From: Chloroflexota bacterium
GTDB lineage: Bacteria > Chloroflexota > UBA5177 > JANWHV01
Assembly: GCA_025450375.1 (NCBI GenBank)
Contig: JANWHO010000250.1
Location: forward strand, 1-7,800
Direction: 5' to 3'
Length of the DNA stretch: 7,800 nt
Each line of letters begins with the position of its first letter. Positions within the stretch are counted from its first letter, which is position 1. Below are positions 1 through 6,187 of this stretch, piece by piece. The position numbers were made by a program, and so were the translations under genes. A model generated the notes under the pieces. It was not told the origin of the DNA and ran no database searches. It was given only the letters and a program-made list of their open reading frames with translations.

Positions 1-551
1 CCCTGATCCCAGGCCCGCTGGTCTTCATCCTCTGGAATTGGATCTATGGACCCACCCAGGGCTTATTGAACTTGATCCTAATTGGTGGGCTGCATCTAGG
101 CAGTTGGAACACTCCCCCAACTTGGTTGGGCAATGATGCCCTGGTTATCCCCTGTATCGCCTTTATGGAGTGGTGGTGGGGACTGGGCTATCACACGATC
201 TTCTTCATGGTCGGTCTCTCGGGCATCTCAAACGACCTCTATGAAGCGGCGCGGATCGATGGGGCGTCGGAATGGCAGATAGCCTGGCGGATTAGCCTGC
301 CTTTGCTCAAGCCTATGCTCCTGATCATTCTGATTTTGCGTCTCAGCACCGCCATGGGCGTACTGGTTGAGTACCTGATCATGGGGCACGATCCGTTCCG
401 CCCCTGGACCGTCTACATGTATAACCTGGCGTTTCAGAACGCCATGCCGATGGGGCACGCGGCGGCGATCGGCTGGCTCGGAGCGATCATCATGCTGGCC
501 TTTGCCCTGGTCCTCTACTTTTTCCTTCGCCCCGATCCGGAGACCCGCTGA
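1..551 (+). CDS. MalF-type carbohydrate ABC transporter permease (5' partial)
   Basis: One of two membrane subunits of a CUT1-family (maltose/oligosaccharide type) ABC importer; it forms half of the translocation channel in the cytoplasmic membrane. The reading frame is open from the left edge (first whole codon at 3), so the real start lies outside the window. The visible 182 residues are the C-terminal part of a protein that is usually about 290-310 long. The fragment has the typical FILWNWIYGPTQGLLN stretch near its start and the EAA loop that docks on the ATPase (EAARIDGAS, with the conserved G and the later ISLPLLKP, about visible residues 81-103). A last transmembrane helix follows, ending in a short charged tail. 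The stop codon shares its last base with the start of the next permease (TGATG), indicating translational coupling. The family is clear; the transported sugar cannot be read from this sequence. The first 200 bases look less GC-rich than the rest, without an obvious cause. Confidence 0.93.
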   Translation, partial: LIPGPLVFILWNWIYGPTQGLLNLILIGGLHLGSWNTPPTWLGNDALVIPCIAFMEWWWGLGYHTIFFMVGLSGISNDLYEAARIDGASEWQIAWRISLPLLKPMLLIILILRLSTAMGVLVEYLIMGHDPFRPWTVYMYNLAFQNAMPMGHAAAIGWLGAIIMLAFALVLYFFLRPDPETR

Positions 552-1447
552 TGTCGATCGAATCGAATCTCCCGTCGAGCGTCACCCGAAGCCGGGACCA
601 GGGCAGGCGAGGTCGCCTGCCGGCGGGCGTGGCGGTGCGCCACCTGGTGCTGATCTTTTTCTGCATCGTGGCCCTGCTGCCGATCATCTGGGTGATCAGT
701 ATGTCGCTCAAGCCGGTCAGCGAAGCCTATGATGTACCGATCAAGTTTTTCCCGGTCCACCCCACCTTAGACGCCTACAGCTACGCCTTCAACAATATCC
801 CCGACCTGCCGCATTATTTCATCAACAGCGTGATCGTGACCACTGGCGGCCTGATTGGCGTCATGGTCACCTCCAGCCTGGCCGGGTACGCCCTGGTCTG
901 GCTGAGCTTCCCCGGCCGCCGCATCCTCTTGACTGTTCTGGCGGCCTCGCTCTTCTTCCCCACCCAGATCACCTCGGTGATTGGTATTTACCAGGTCACC
1001 GCCCAGCTCAATTTGCTGGATACGCTGATTGGGCTGATTCTGCCCTATATCGCGATCAATCTGGTGGTCAGCACCTTCATTATGACCGGCGTCTTCCGCG
1101 CCCTGCCCAAGGAATTGCTTGAGGCGGCGCGCGTGGATGGCTGTAATCCCTTCCGCACCTTCCTGCAAATCGCGATGCCGCTCTGCGCGAACGGGCTGAT
1201 CGTGGTCGCCATGCTCAACTTCATCGCCTTGTGGGGAGAATTCCTGCTCGTCTTCACCCTGACCAGCACCATTAGTTCCCAGACCCTGACGATCGCGATG
1301 TTTCAGGCCGCCGCCGGTACCGGTATCTGGGAGTGGCCGCGCATTGCCGCCGTCTTTAGCGTGATGATTTCCGCCCCCATCGTCTTCTTTGTCATCCTGC
1401 AAAAGTGGTTCATGAAGGGCCTGATGGAAGGGGCGCTGCGCCAATAA
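551..1447 (+). CDS. MalG-type carbohydrate ABC transporter permease
   Basis: Second membrane subunit of the CUT1 sugar importer, pairing with the preceding MalF-type protein. The 298 residues are normal for MalG-like proteins. A basic cytoplasmic N-terminus (residues 1-30) is followed by a first membrane helix at about 31-52, then the periplasmic-side segment around PVHPTLDAYSYAF that is typical of the family. The EAA loop begins at E191 (EAARVDGCNPFRTF, then IAMPL), with the conserved D and G in place. The C-terminus (LQKWFMKGLMEGALRQ) is the classic MalG-like ending. The start is the ATG overlapping the upstream stop; a GGAG at 539-542 sits 8 bases before it. Its own stop overlaps the next start (TAATG). 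No solute-binding protein or ATPase for this sugar system is visible. The binding protein is probably upstream of the window, and the ATPase may be a shared MsmK/MsiK-like protein elsewhere (inference). Confidence 0.95.
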   Translation: MSIESNLPSSVTRSRDQGRRGRLPAGVAVRHLVLIFFCIVALLPIIWVISMSLKPVSEAYDVPIKFFPVHPTLDAYSYAFNNIPDLPHYFINSVIVTTGGLIGVMVTSSLAGYALVWLSFPGRRILLTVLAASLFFPTQITSVIGIYQVTAQLNLLDTLIGLILPYIAINLVVSTFIMTGVFRALPKELLEAARVDGCNPFRTFLQIAMPLCANGLIVVAMLNFIALWGEFLLVFTLTSTISSQTLTIAMFQAAAGTGIWEWPRIAAVFSVMISAPIVFFVILQKWFMKGLMEGALRQ

Positions 1448-2682
1448 TGGGGAGCTTCTACGCTTCGGTGTACGCCTACCCCTGGGACGTGGTCGACGAG
1501 TCCGTCGATGTGTTCTGCCGCAACGCGCGCGAGCAGCTTGGGATGGATACGATCAGCCTGGCCGCCAGCTACCACGCGGCCAAACTGATTCTCCCGCACA
1601 ATCCGCGGCGAAAGGTCTACTATCCCGAGGATGGGTCGCTCTATTTCCGGCCCGATCCGACGGCCTTCGCCGACTCCCCCATCCAGCCGCATGTCGGAAA
1701 GCTGGCACTCGAACAGGATGTGCTGGCTGACTTATGTCAAGGAGCCGAGCGGGCTGGGCTGGAGGTCATTGCCTGGACGGTGTGTCTGCACAATACGCGG
1801 TTAGGCAGCACCTACCCTGAGTATGCGCCGGTGAACGCCTTTGGCGACCCCGCGATCACCTATCTCTGCCCAGCCCAACCAGCGGCCCGCGCCTACGTGT
1901 GCGCCCTGGCCGGCGATCTGGCCCGCCGGTATCCGCTGAAGGCGATCCAGTTGGAGGCCGCGCACCACATGCCCTTCGTCCATGGCTTCCACCATGAGAT
2001 GCAGCAAGTGCGGGTCACCCCCGCCCTGCAACTTTTGCTGGGACTCTGCTTCTGCCCCGCCTGTCTGGAGTTGGCCCGCGAGCACGGGGTGGACGCGGCG
2101 CGGGTCCGCCGCTACGTGGCCGATGACATCCAGACCCGCCTGGCCGAGGGCGGCGGCGAGAGTGACGACGGCGCCTGGATGGCCTCCTGTTGGACCGACC
2201 AGCTTGACGGTGAACTGGGGCGGTACATGAGGCTCCGCGTCCTCTCCACGAACGCGCTGCTCCGAGAGGTACGCCAGGCCGTCCAGGTGGTGAGCCAGAC
2301 GCCGGTCCATCTGCAAGAGGCGTCCGCCGTGGGCGCCCCGGCCCATTCGCCGGTCCTCGATCTGGCCTGGCATCTGGGGATGAGCGTCCCCCCTGCCGAG
2401 GGCACCTGCGATGGAGTCTCCGTGCTGGGCTACTTCGCCGGCCTGGATCGGTTCAGGACCGAGATCGACGCCTATCGGGCCCGCATCCCCGCCGACCTGC
2501 CCCTGGAGATCGGCCTGCGCGCCTGCATCCCCGATTGCGACTCGCTGGAGGAGTTGACCGCCAACGTGGCCCACTGCGTCGCCGTGGGGGCGCGGGGAGT
2601 CTCATTCTATAACTACGGGATGATGCCGGCGGTTCGGCGGGACTGGGTCCGCGAGGCGCTTGGCCGCGTCCGCGCGGCTTGA
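1447..2682 (+). CDS. Uncharacterised TIM-barrel, glycoside-hydrolase-like protein with CFCPAC motif
   Basis: I cannot assign this 411-residue protein to a named family. It has no signal peptide and no membrane helix, so it is probably cytoplasmic. It shows an alternating strand/helix pattern suggestive of a TIM barrel: an opening strand in FYASVYAYPWDVV, a strand in LEVIAWTVCLHNTRLG, a strand ending in the acidic residue E170 (IQLEAAHHMP), and a closing strand GARGVSFYNYGMMP near the end. Residues 173-184 are rich in His (HH, H179, HHE). They are followed by C201-F-C-P-A-C206, a pattern reminiscent of the CxC/CxxC motifs in several hypothetical glycosyl hydrolase families, where it may bind zinc. 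E170 is a candidate catalytic acid/base, by inference only. An ATG at 1447 overlapping the MalG-type stop is preferred over the in-frame GTG at 1405, because the overlap matches its neighbours; GGAAGGGG lies 13 bases upstream. Its position directly after sugar permeases suggests it acts on the imported carbohydrate. An isomerase or epimerase barrel is an alternative. Confidence 0.75.
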   Translation: MGSFYASVYAYPWDVVDESVDVFCRNAREQLGMDTISLAASYHAAKLILPHNPRRKVYYPEDGSLYFRPDPTAFADSPIQPHVGKLALEQDVLADLCQGAERAGLEVIAWTVCLHNTRLGSTYPEYAPVNAFGDPAITYLCPAQPAARAYVCALAGDLARRYPLKAIQLEAAHHMPFVHGFHHEMQQVRVTPALQLLLGLCFCPACLELAREHGVDAARVRRYVADDIQTRLAEGGGESDDGAWMASCWTDQLDGELGRYMRLRVLSTNALLREVRQAVQVVSQTPVHLQEASAVGAPAHSPVLDLAWHLGMSVPPAEGTCDGVSVLGYFAGLDRFRTEIDAYRARIPADLPLEIGLRACIPDCDSLEELTANVAHCVAVGARGVSFYNYGMMPAVRRDWVREALGRVRAA

Positions 2683-4082
2683 TCGTGCGGGATGCGCGCC
2701 GCTCCTTCGCGGCGACCCGGTTCACCCCATACTGGCTGGACGACCCGACGCGGCCCGAACCGAGCGAGGCCCTGGTCCAGCCCACCGCCTGTGACCTCGC
2801 GGTGGTCGGCGGCGGCTTTACCGGTTTGTGGACCGCGCTCCTGGCCAAGGAACGGGATCCCAATCGGAATGTGGTGCTGGTGGAGTCGCGGGAGATCGGA
2901 TGGGCCGCCACGGGGCGGAACGGCGGCTTTTGCCTGGCCAGCCTTACCCACGGGCTGGCCAACGGGCTGGAGCGCTTCCCCACCGAGATCGAGCGTCTGG
3001 AGAAGCTGGGGCACGAGAATTTCGCGGGACTCCAGCAAACCCTCGCCCGCTACCACATAGACTGCGACTTTGAGCCCACCGGCACTCTGAACGTGGCCCT
3101 GGAACCCTACCAAATGGCGGATCTTCGGGAGTGGATGCCAACGGCCGCCCGGTACGGCGAGGATGTTCTGCTGCTCGATCAGGACCAGGTCCGAGCCGAG
3201 GTGGCCTCTCCCACCTACCTGGGTGGGGTCTGGACTCGCAACGGCGCCGCGGTGCTCCACCCGGCTCGTCTCGCCTGGGGCCTCAAGGCGGCGTGCCTCT
3301 CCCTTGGGGTACGGATCCACGAGCATTCGCCCGTCACGGGCATGGAGCGGGACGGATGCTCGGTCAGGCTGACCACCCCATACGGGCAGGTCACGGCCCG
3401 AAGCGTGGCGTTGGCCACCAATGCTTTCTCGCCGCTCCTACGGAGGATCGCGAACTACATTGTCCCGGTCTACGACTACGTCCTGGTGACCGAACCGCTC
3501 ACCGAGCCGCAAATGAACTCCATCGGCTGGAAACACCGCCAGGGGCTCGGCGATAACGGAAACCAGTTCCACTATTACCGGCTCACGGCGGACAATCGGA
3601 TTCTCTGGGGCGGCTACGACGCCGTGTACCACTATAAGAATGGCCTCCGTGATGAACTCGACAACCGTCCAGAGTCATTCCTCAAGCTGGCCGGTCATTT
3701 CTTCACCACCTTTCCCCAACTGGAGGGAATCCGCTTTACCCATGCCTGGGGCGGAGCGATCGATACCTGCAGCCGGTTCTGCGTATTCTGGGGCCAGGCC
3801 ATGGGCGGGAAGGTTGCCTACGCGGCCGGCTATACCGGCCTGGGGGTGGGGGCCAGTCGCTTCGGGGCGGCGGTCTTGCTCGATTTGCTATCCGGACGCG
3901 AGACCGAGCTGACCGCGCTCCAGTTCGTCAAGAGTAAACCGGTCCCCTTTCCGCCCGAACCACTCCGCTATCTCGGAATCCAGCTTACCCGCTGGTCACT
4001 CGATCAAGCTGACCGCCATCAAGGGCGCCGCAATGCCTGGCTCCGAGCCCTGGATCGGCTGGGTCTTGGCTACGACTCATAA
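2679..4082 (+). CDS. FAD-dependent oxidoreductase, DAO family (PuuB-like amine oxidase)
   Basis: Predicted cytoplasmic flavoenzyme of the D-amino-acid-oxidase superfamily. Members oxidise a C-N bond of an amine or amino acid, usually using oxygen and releasing an aldehyde or keto product. The 467 residues carry the dinucleotide-binding motif VVGGGFTG (42-49) with the ribose-binding acidic residue E69, then the DAO-typical ATGRNGGF (77-84). The substrate-domain motif WGGYDAVYHY begins at W310, WGGAID at W357, and the C-terminal FAD-contact glycines lie in AGYTGLGVGASRFGA (around G384). The ending, WLRALDRLGLGYDS, is as I recall from a subfamily found beside Pot-type transporters in Actinobacteria and Chloroflexota. 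The closest characterised relative is gamma-glutamylputrescine oxidase PuuB, but the substrate here is unproven. The start is chosen as TTG at 2679, overlapping the upstream stop by four bases (TTGA); GTG at 2685 is an alternative, and neither has a good ribosome site. A 97-base gap separates it from the transporter it probably serves. Confidence 0.9.
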   Translation: MIVRDARRSFAATRFTPYWLDDPTRPEPSEALVQPTACDLAVVGGGFTGLWTALLAKERDPNRNVVLVESREIGWAATGRNGGFCLASLTHGLANGLERFPTEIERLEKLGHENFAGLQQTLARYHIDCDFEPTGTLNVALEPYQMADLREWMPTAARYGEDVLLLDQDQVRAEVASPTYLGGVWTRNGAAVLHPARLAWGLKAACLSLGVRIHEHSPVTGMERDGCSVRLTTPYGQVTARSVALATNAFSPLLRRIANYIVPVYDYVLVTEPLTEPQMNSIGWKHRQGLGDNGNQFHYYRLTADNRILWGGYDAVYHYKNGLRDELDNRPESFLKLAGHFFTTFPQLEGIRFTHAWGGAIDTCSRFCVFWGQAMGGKVAYAAGYTGLGVGASRFGAAVLLDLLSGRETELTALQFVKSKPVPFPPEPLRYLGIQLTRWSLDQADRHQGRRNAWLRALDRLGLGYDS

Positions 4083-4084
4083 GC

Positions 4085-4114
4085 TTGACGGACCTAGATC
4101 CCGTGCGACACAAT
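4085..4114 (+). promoter_or_regulatory. Candidate sigma-70-type promoter for the polyamine-transport operon
   Basis: Just after the oxidase stop, TTGACG (4085-4090, one base from the -35 consensus) is followed after 18 bases by CACAAT (4109-4114, four of six -10 matches). The position fits: this is the only intergenic gap of useful size, and it precedes the binding-protein gene. Transcription would start near 4121, giving a leader of about 60 bases. The -10 match is modest and the host's promoter consensus is unknown, so this is a candidate only. Confidence 0.35.
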
Positions 4115-4121
4115 GCATGCA
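4114..4121. repeat. 8-bp perfect palindrome TGCATGCA next to the candidate -10
   Basis: TGCATGCA is self-complementary over 8 bases and touches the last base of the candidate -10 box, which is where a repressor site could act. It is short enough to occur by chance, and no regulator gene is in the window to pair it with. Confidence 0.25.
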
Positions 4122-4125
4122 ATCA

Positions 4126-4157
4126 GCGGCGTGTTCAAGCCGCGAATGGACTCATTC
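4126..4157 (+). repeat. Two small inverted repeats in the leader of the binding-protein gene
   Basis: GCGGC (4126-4130) pairs with GCCGC (4139-4143) across an 8-base loop. Immediately after it, GAATG (4144-4148) pairs with CATTC (4153-4157) across 4 bases. No T-run follows, so this is not a standard intrinsic terminator for the upstream oxidase gene. The hairpins could stabilise the 5' end of the mRNA or damp read-through, but five-base stems are weak evidence. Confidence 0.3.
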
Positions 4158-4165
4158 AATTGTCC

Positions 4166-4173
4166 AAGGAGGT
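4166..4173 (+). promoter_or_regulatory. Strong Shine-Dalgarno site (AAGGAGGT)
   Basis: A full-length match to the anti-Shine-Dalgarno complement, ending 6 bases before the ATG at 4180. It fixes the start of the binding-protein gene and rules out the long in-frame extension that would begin inside the oxidase gene. It is the strongest ribosome site in the window, consistent with a binding protein being made in excess over its membrane partners. Confidence 0.85.
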
Positions 4174-4179
4174 TCCACC

Positions 4180-5280
4180 ATGCCGGCTTCCCTGAATCGA
4201 CGTTCGTTCCTGAAACGCATGGGCGCCGCGGCGGGCGCCGCCACCGCGGCCGGGATCGCCGGGAACACGGTGGCCGAGGCGGCCAGTCGCCCAGCGCAAC
4301 GTTCCGCCAGCCAGGCCACCCTGAACATCCTCTGCTGGGAAGGCTACACCGATCCCTCATTCGTGGGACCCTTCGAGAAGATGTATAACTGTACGGTTAC
4401 TCACACCTATGCCGGCTCCAGTGACGAGATGGTCGCCAAGTGGATCGCGGGTCACGGGAACACCTACGATCTGGTCTCCGCCTCCGGCGACGCGGATCGG
4501 CGGTTCATCCACTCCCGCACCCTGCTCCCTATCGATGTCTCGAAGCTCAAGAACTTCAACCTGTTGTATCCGAAGTTCCATGCCCCGGCATGGAACACGG
4601 TCAACGGGGTCCATTATGGGGTCTCGTTCGTCTGGGGCGCGAATGTCCTGATCTACGATACCCGGAAGTTCAAGCGGGCCCCCGCTTCCTGGGAGATCCT
4701 CTACGACCGTAAGTATAAGAACGAAGTGTCCATCTACGACAGCGCGATCACCATCGCCGATGTGGCCCTGTATCTCGGTTGGAAGGACTGCTATAACCTC
4801 AACAATAGCCAGCTCGCCAAAATCAAAACCGTCTTGCAACAACAAAAGCCGTTGCTCCGGAAATACTGGGCCGGCGCCGGAGATGTCGAGGATGCCTTCC
4901 AGCACGGTGAGTTGGTAGCCTCCAGCGCCTGGCCGCTGATGACCAATGATCTCCGCAAAGCCCACTTCCCGATCGGGGAGACCATACCCCGCGAGGGAGC
5001 CACCGGCTGGGCCGACACCTGGATGATCTCCAAGAATAGTCCCAACATGGACCTTGCCATGAAGTGGATCGACTATATGATCGGTCCCCAGGGCCAGTTG
5101 GGGGTGATCAACGTTACCGCCTATTCCGGTTCCTCGCGCGCGGTGGTCCCGGCTCTTGGCCCGGCCCGCGTGAAAGCGCTGCACATGGACGACCAGGCAT
5201 ACTTTGATCAATTGCACATTTGGTCCGAGCCGGTTAACTACGCCGACTGGGTCAAGGTCTGGACCGACGTAAGGGGGTAG
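4180..5280 (+). CDS. Polyamine-type ABC transporter substrate-binding protein (PotD/YdcS-like), Tat-exported
   Basis: Extracytoplasmic receptor (366 residues, the usual size) that captures the ligand and delivers it to the PotBC channel. The N-terminus has a twin-arginine signal (N6-RRSFLK-12), an Ala/Gly-rich hydrophobic stretch to about residue 28, and a plausible cleavage after VAEA (residue 34). No lipobox Cys is present. The mature part opens with LNILCWEGY, as in PotD/PotF. Stretches such as VSASGDAD and TVNGVHYG...WGAN resemble, from memory, the YdcS branch more than classical PotD. Compared with E. coli PotD as I recall it, pocket residues W53, Y56, W251, W277, D279 and Y315 match aromatic and acidic ligand contacts, including the Asp that binds an amine. 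A PotD pocket Tyr appears to be D104 here. An amine ligand is therefore likely; which one is open. The ATG at 4180 is set by AAGGAGGT. Confidence 0.92.
   Translation: MPASLNRRSFLKRMGAAAGAATAAGIAGNTVAEAASRPAQRSASQATLNILCWEGYTDPSFVGPFEKMYNCTVTHTYAGSSDEMVAKWIAGHGNTYDLVSASGDADRRFIHSRTLLPIDVSKLKNFNLLYPKFHAPAWNTVNGVHYGVSFVWGANVLIYDTRKFKRAPASWEILYDRKYKNEVSIYDSAITIADVALYLGWKDCYNLNNSQLAKIKTVLQQQKPLLRKYWAGAGDVEDAFQHGELVASSAWPLMTNDLRKAHFPIGETIPREGATGWADTWMISKNSPNMDLAMKWIDYMIGPQGQLGVINVTAYSGSSRAVVPALGPARVKALHMDDQAYFDQLHIWSEPVNYADWVKVWTDVRG
5271..5277 (+). promoter_or_regulatory. Possible ribosome site (AAGGGGG) at the end of the binding-protein gene
   Basis: This purine run overlaps the last codons of the binding-protein gene. 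It lies 7 bases before an in-frame CTG at 5285 but 25 bases before the TTG at 5303. If it is the site used for PotB, it favours the upstream CTG start; the region just before the TTG has no recognisable ribosome site. Confidence 0.35.
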
Positions 5281-5302
5281 TCCGCTGGCCGGCTTCCGTG
5301 CA

Positions 5303-6187
5303 TTGTCCTCGCGCCGGCCGAGCCGCGAGCGAGGGGAACGGCGGCGATCGGCGGCTACGGCCGCCCCGCTGCTCGGCCCCGCCGTCGTGTGGATCGCTGT
5401 CTTCTATTTGGTCCCGCTGACCCTCCTCCTGATACAGAGTTTCTGGACCTACGACCCGGTCAACGTGGTCACCAACCAGAGCTTTACCCTGGGCCGATAC
5501 GGCGATATCGCCGCCGATCCGGTCTACCGCGACGTGCTGTGGAAGACGGTGAAGTTGGCCGCCCTGGTGACGATCACCGACATCGCCCTCGCCTTCCCCC
5601 TGGCCGCCTTCATCGCCTATCGGATCAAGCGGAAGAGCCTGGGGCTGTTACTGGTGATCATCCCCCTATGGAGCAGCTACCTGGTGCGCGCCTATGCCTG
5701 GCGGACCATTCTGGGCCACGATGGGGTGCTGAACAGCTTCCTCATCTGGGCCCATGTGCTGTCCCGTCCCTCGGATGCCTTTCTCTTCAGCAACACCGCC
5801 ATGTATATCACCTTCACCCATGTCTGGCTCCCCTTCATGGTCCTACCCCTCTACACGGCTCTGGAGAAGATCCCCCCCGCTCTCCTGGAAGCCTCGCGGG
5901 ACCTGGGAGCGAACGGCCCGCGCACCTTCGCCCACGTCGTTTTGCCCCTGGTGCTGCCGGGAATTATCGCCGGCTCGATCGCCACCTTCAGCCTTACCAT
6001 GGGGGACTACATCACCCCCAGCCTATTGGGCGGGCCGGACAGCAACCTGATCGGGAACCTGATTTTCAGCCAGTTCGGCGAGACGCTTAACTGGCCCCTG
6101 GGTTCGGCACTCAGCATGCTGGTGCTGGCCGTCCTGGCCTGCTTCCTTATCCTGGCTGGCCGCACCGGCGCCCTGGAGGCTATGTGA
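5303..6187 (+). CDS. potB: Polyamine-type ABC transporter permease PotB (YdcU-like)
   Basis: First channel subunit of the PotABCD-type importer in the cytoplasmic membrane. The 294 residues begin with an Arg-rich cytoplasmic tail (residues 4-15) and a first helix at about 23-44 (LLGPAVVWIAVFYLVPL), followed by WTYDP as in PotB proteins. The strongly conserved family block PLWSSYLVRAYAWRTIL and the loop DGVLNSFL are present. The ATPase-docking EAA-like loop starts at E196 (EASRDLGANGPRTF, then VVLPLVLPG), and the Pot-type MGDYITPSLLGG block follows. The start is uncertain: TTG at 5303 is given, but the in-frame CTG at 5285 has better ribosome-site spacing and would add six residues; an in-frame stop at 5270-5272 bounds the choice. 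The end overlaps the PotC start by four bases (GTGA). Family assignment is secure; the substrate is inferred from the binding protein. Confidence 0.93.
   Translation: MSSRRPSRERGERRRSAATAAPLLGPAVVWIAVFYLVPLTLLLIQSFWTYDPVNVVTNQSFTLGRYGDIAADPVYRDVLWKTVKLAALVTITDIALAFPLAAFIAYRIKRKSLGLLLVIIPLWSSYLVRAYAWRTILGHDGVLNSFLIWAHVLSRPSDAFLFSNTAMYITFTHVWLPFMVLPLYTALEKIPPALLEASRDLGANGPRTFAHVVLPLVLPGIIAGSIATFSLTMGDYITPSLLGGPDSNLIGNLIFSQFGETLNWPLGSALSMLVLAVLACFLILAGRTGALEAM

Noticed and set aside
66..68. TTG as the true start of the first permease
   Set aside because: The frame is open upstream to the left edge and encodes family-typical sequence there (FILWNWIYG), so the gene is truncated rather than starting here.
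767..1444. 225-codon minus-strand frame opposite the MalG-type gene
   Set aside because: Low-complexity charged composition and complete overlap with a clear permease; a shadow.
1405..1446. GTG start giving the barrel protein 14 extra residues
   Set aside because: It lies deep inside the MalG-type gene. The ATG at 1447 overlaps the upstream stop in the same way as neighbouring junctions, and the extra residues look like out-of-frame permease sequence.
1801..2574. 257-codon open frame on the minus strand
   Set aside because: Its composition (rich in Gly, Gln, His, Asp) is typical of the antisense of a GC-rich gene; it lies wholly within the better-supported barrel-enzyme gene.
4126..4157. 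Intrinsic terminator after the oxidase gene
   Set aside because: The stems are only 5 bp and no T-run follows, so termination is not supported; the dyads are kept only as small repeats.
4033..4179. Upstream in-frame extension of the binding protein, beginning inside the oxidase gene
   Set aside because: The strong Shine-Dalgarno site and the twin-arginine signal both place the start at 4180; the extension would bury the export signal.
4357..5217. 286-codon open frame on the minus strand
   Set aside because: It lies opposite the clearly recognisable binding protein and has no family motifs; an antisense shadow.
5389..6090. 233-codon + strand frame inside PotB
   Set aside because: It is Pro/Arg/His-rich with no hydrophobic segments or motifs, while the overlapping frame is an unmistakable permease.
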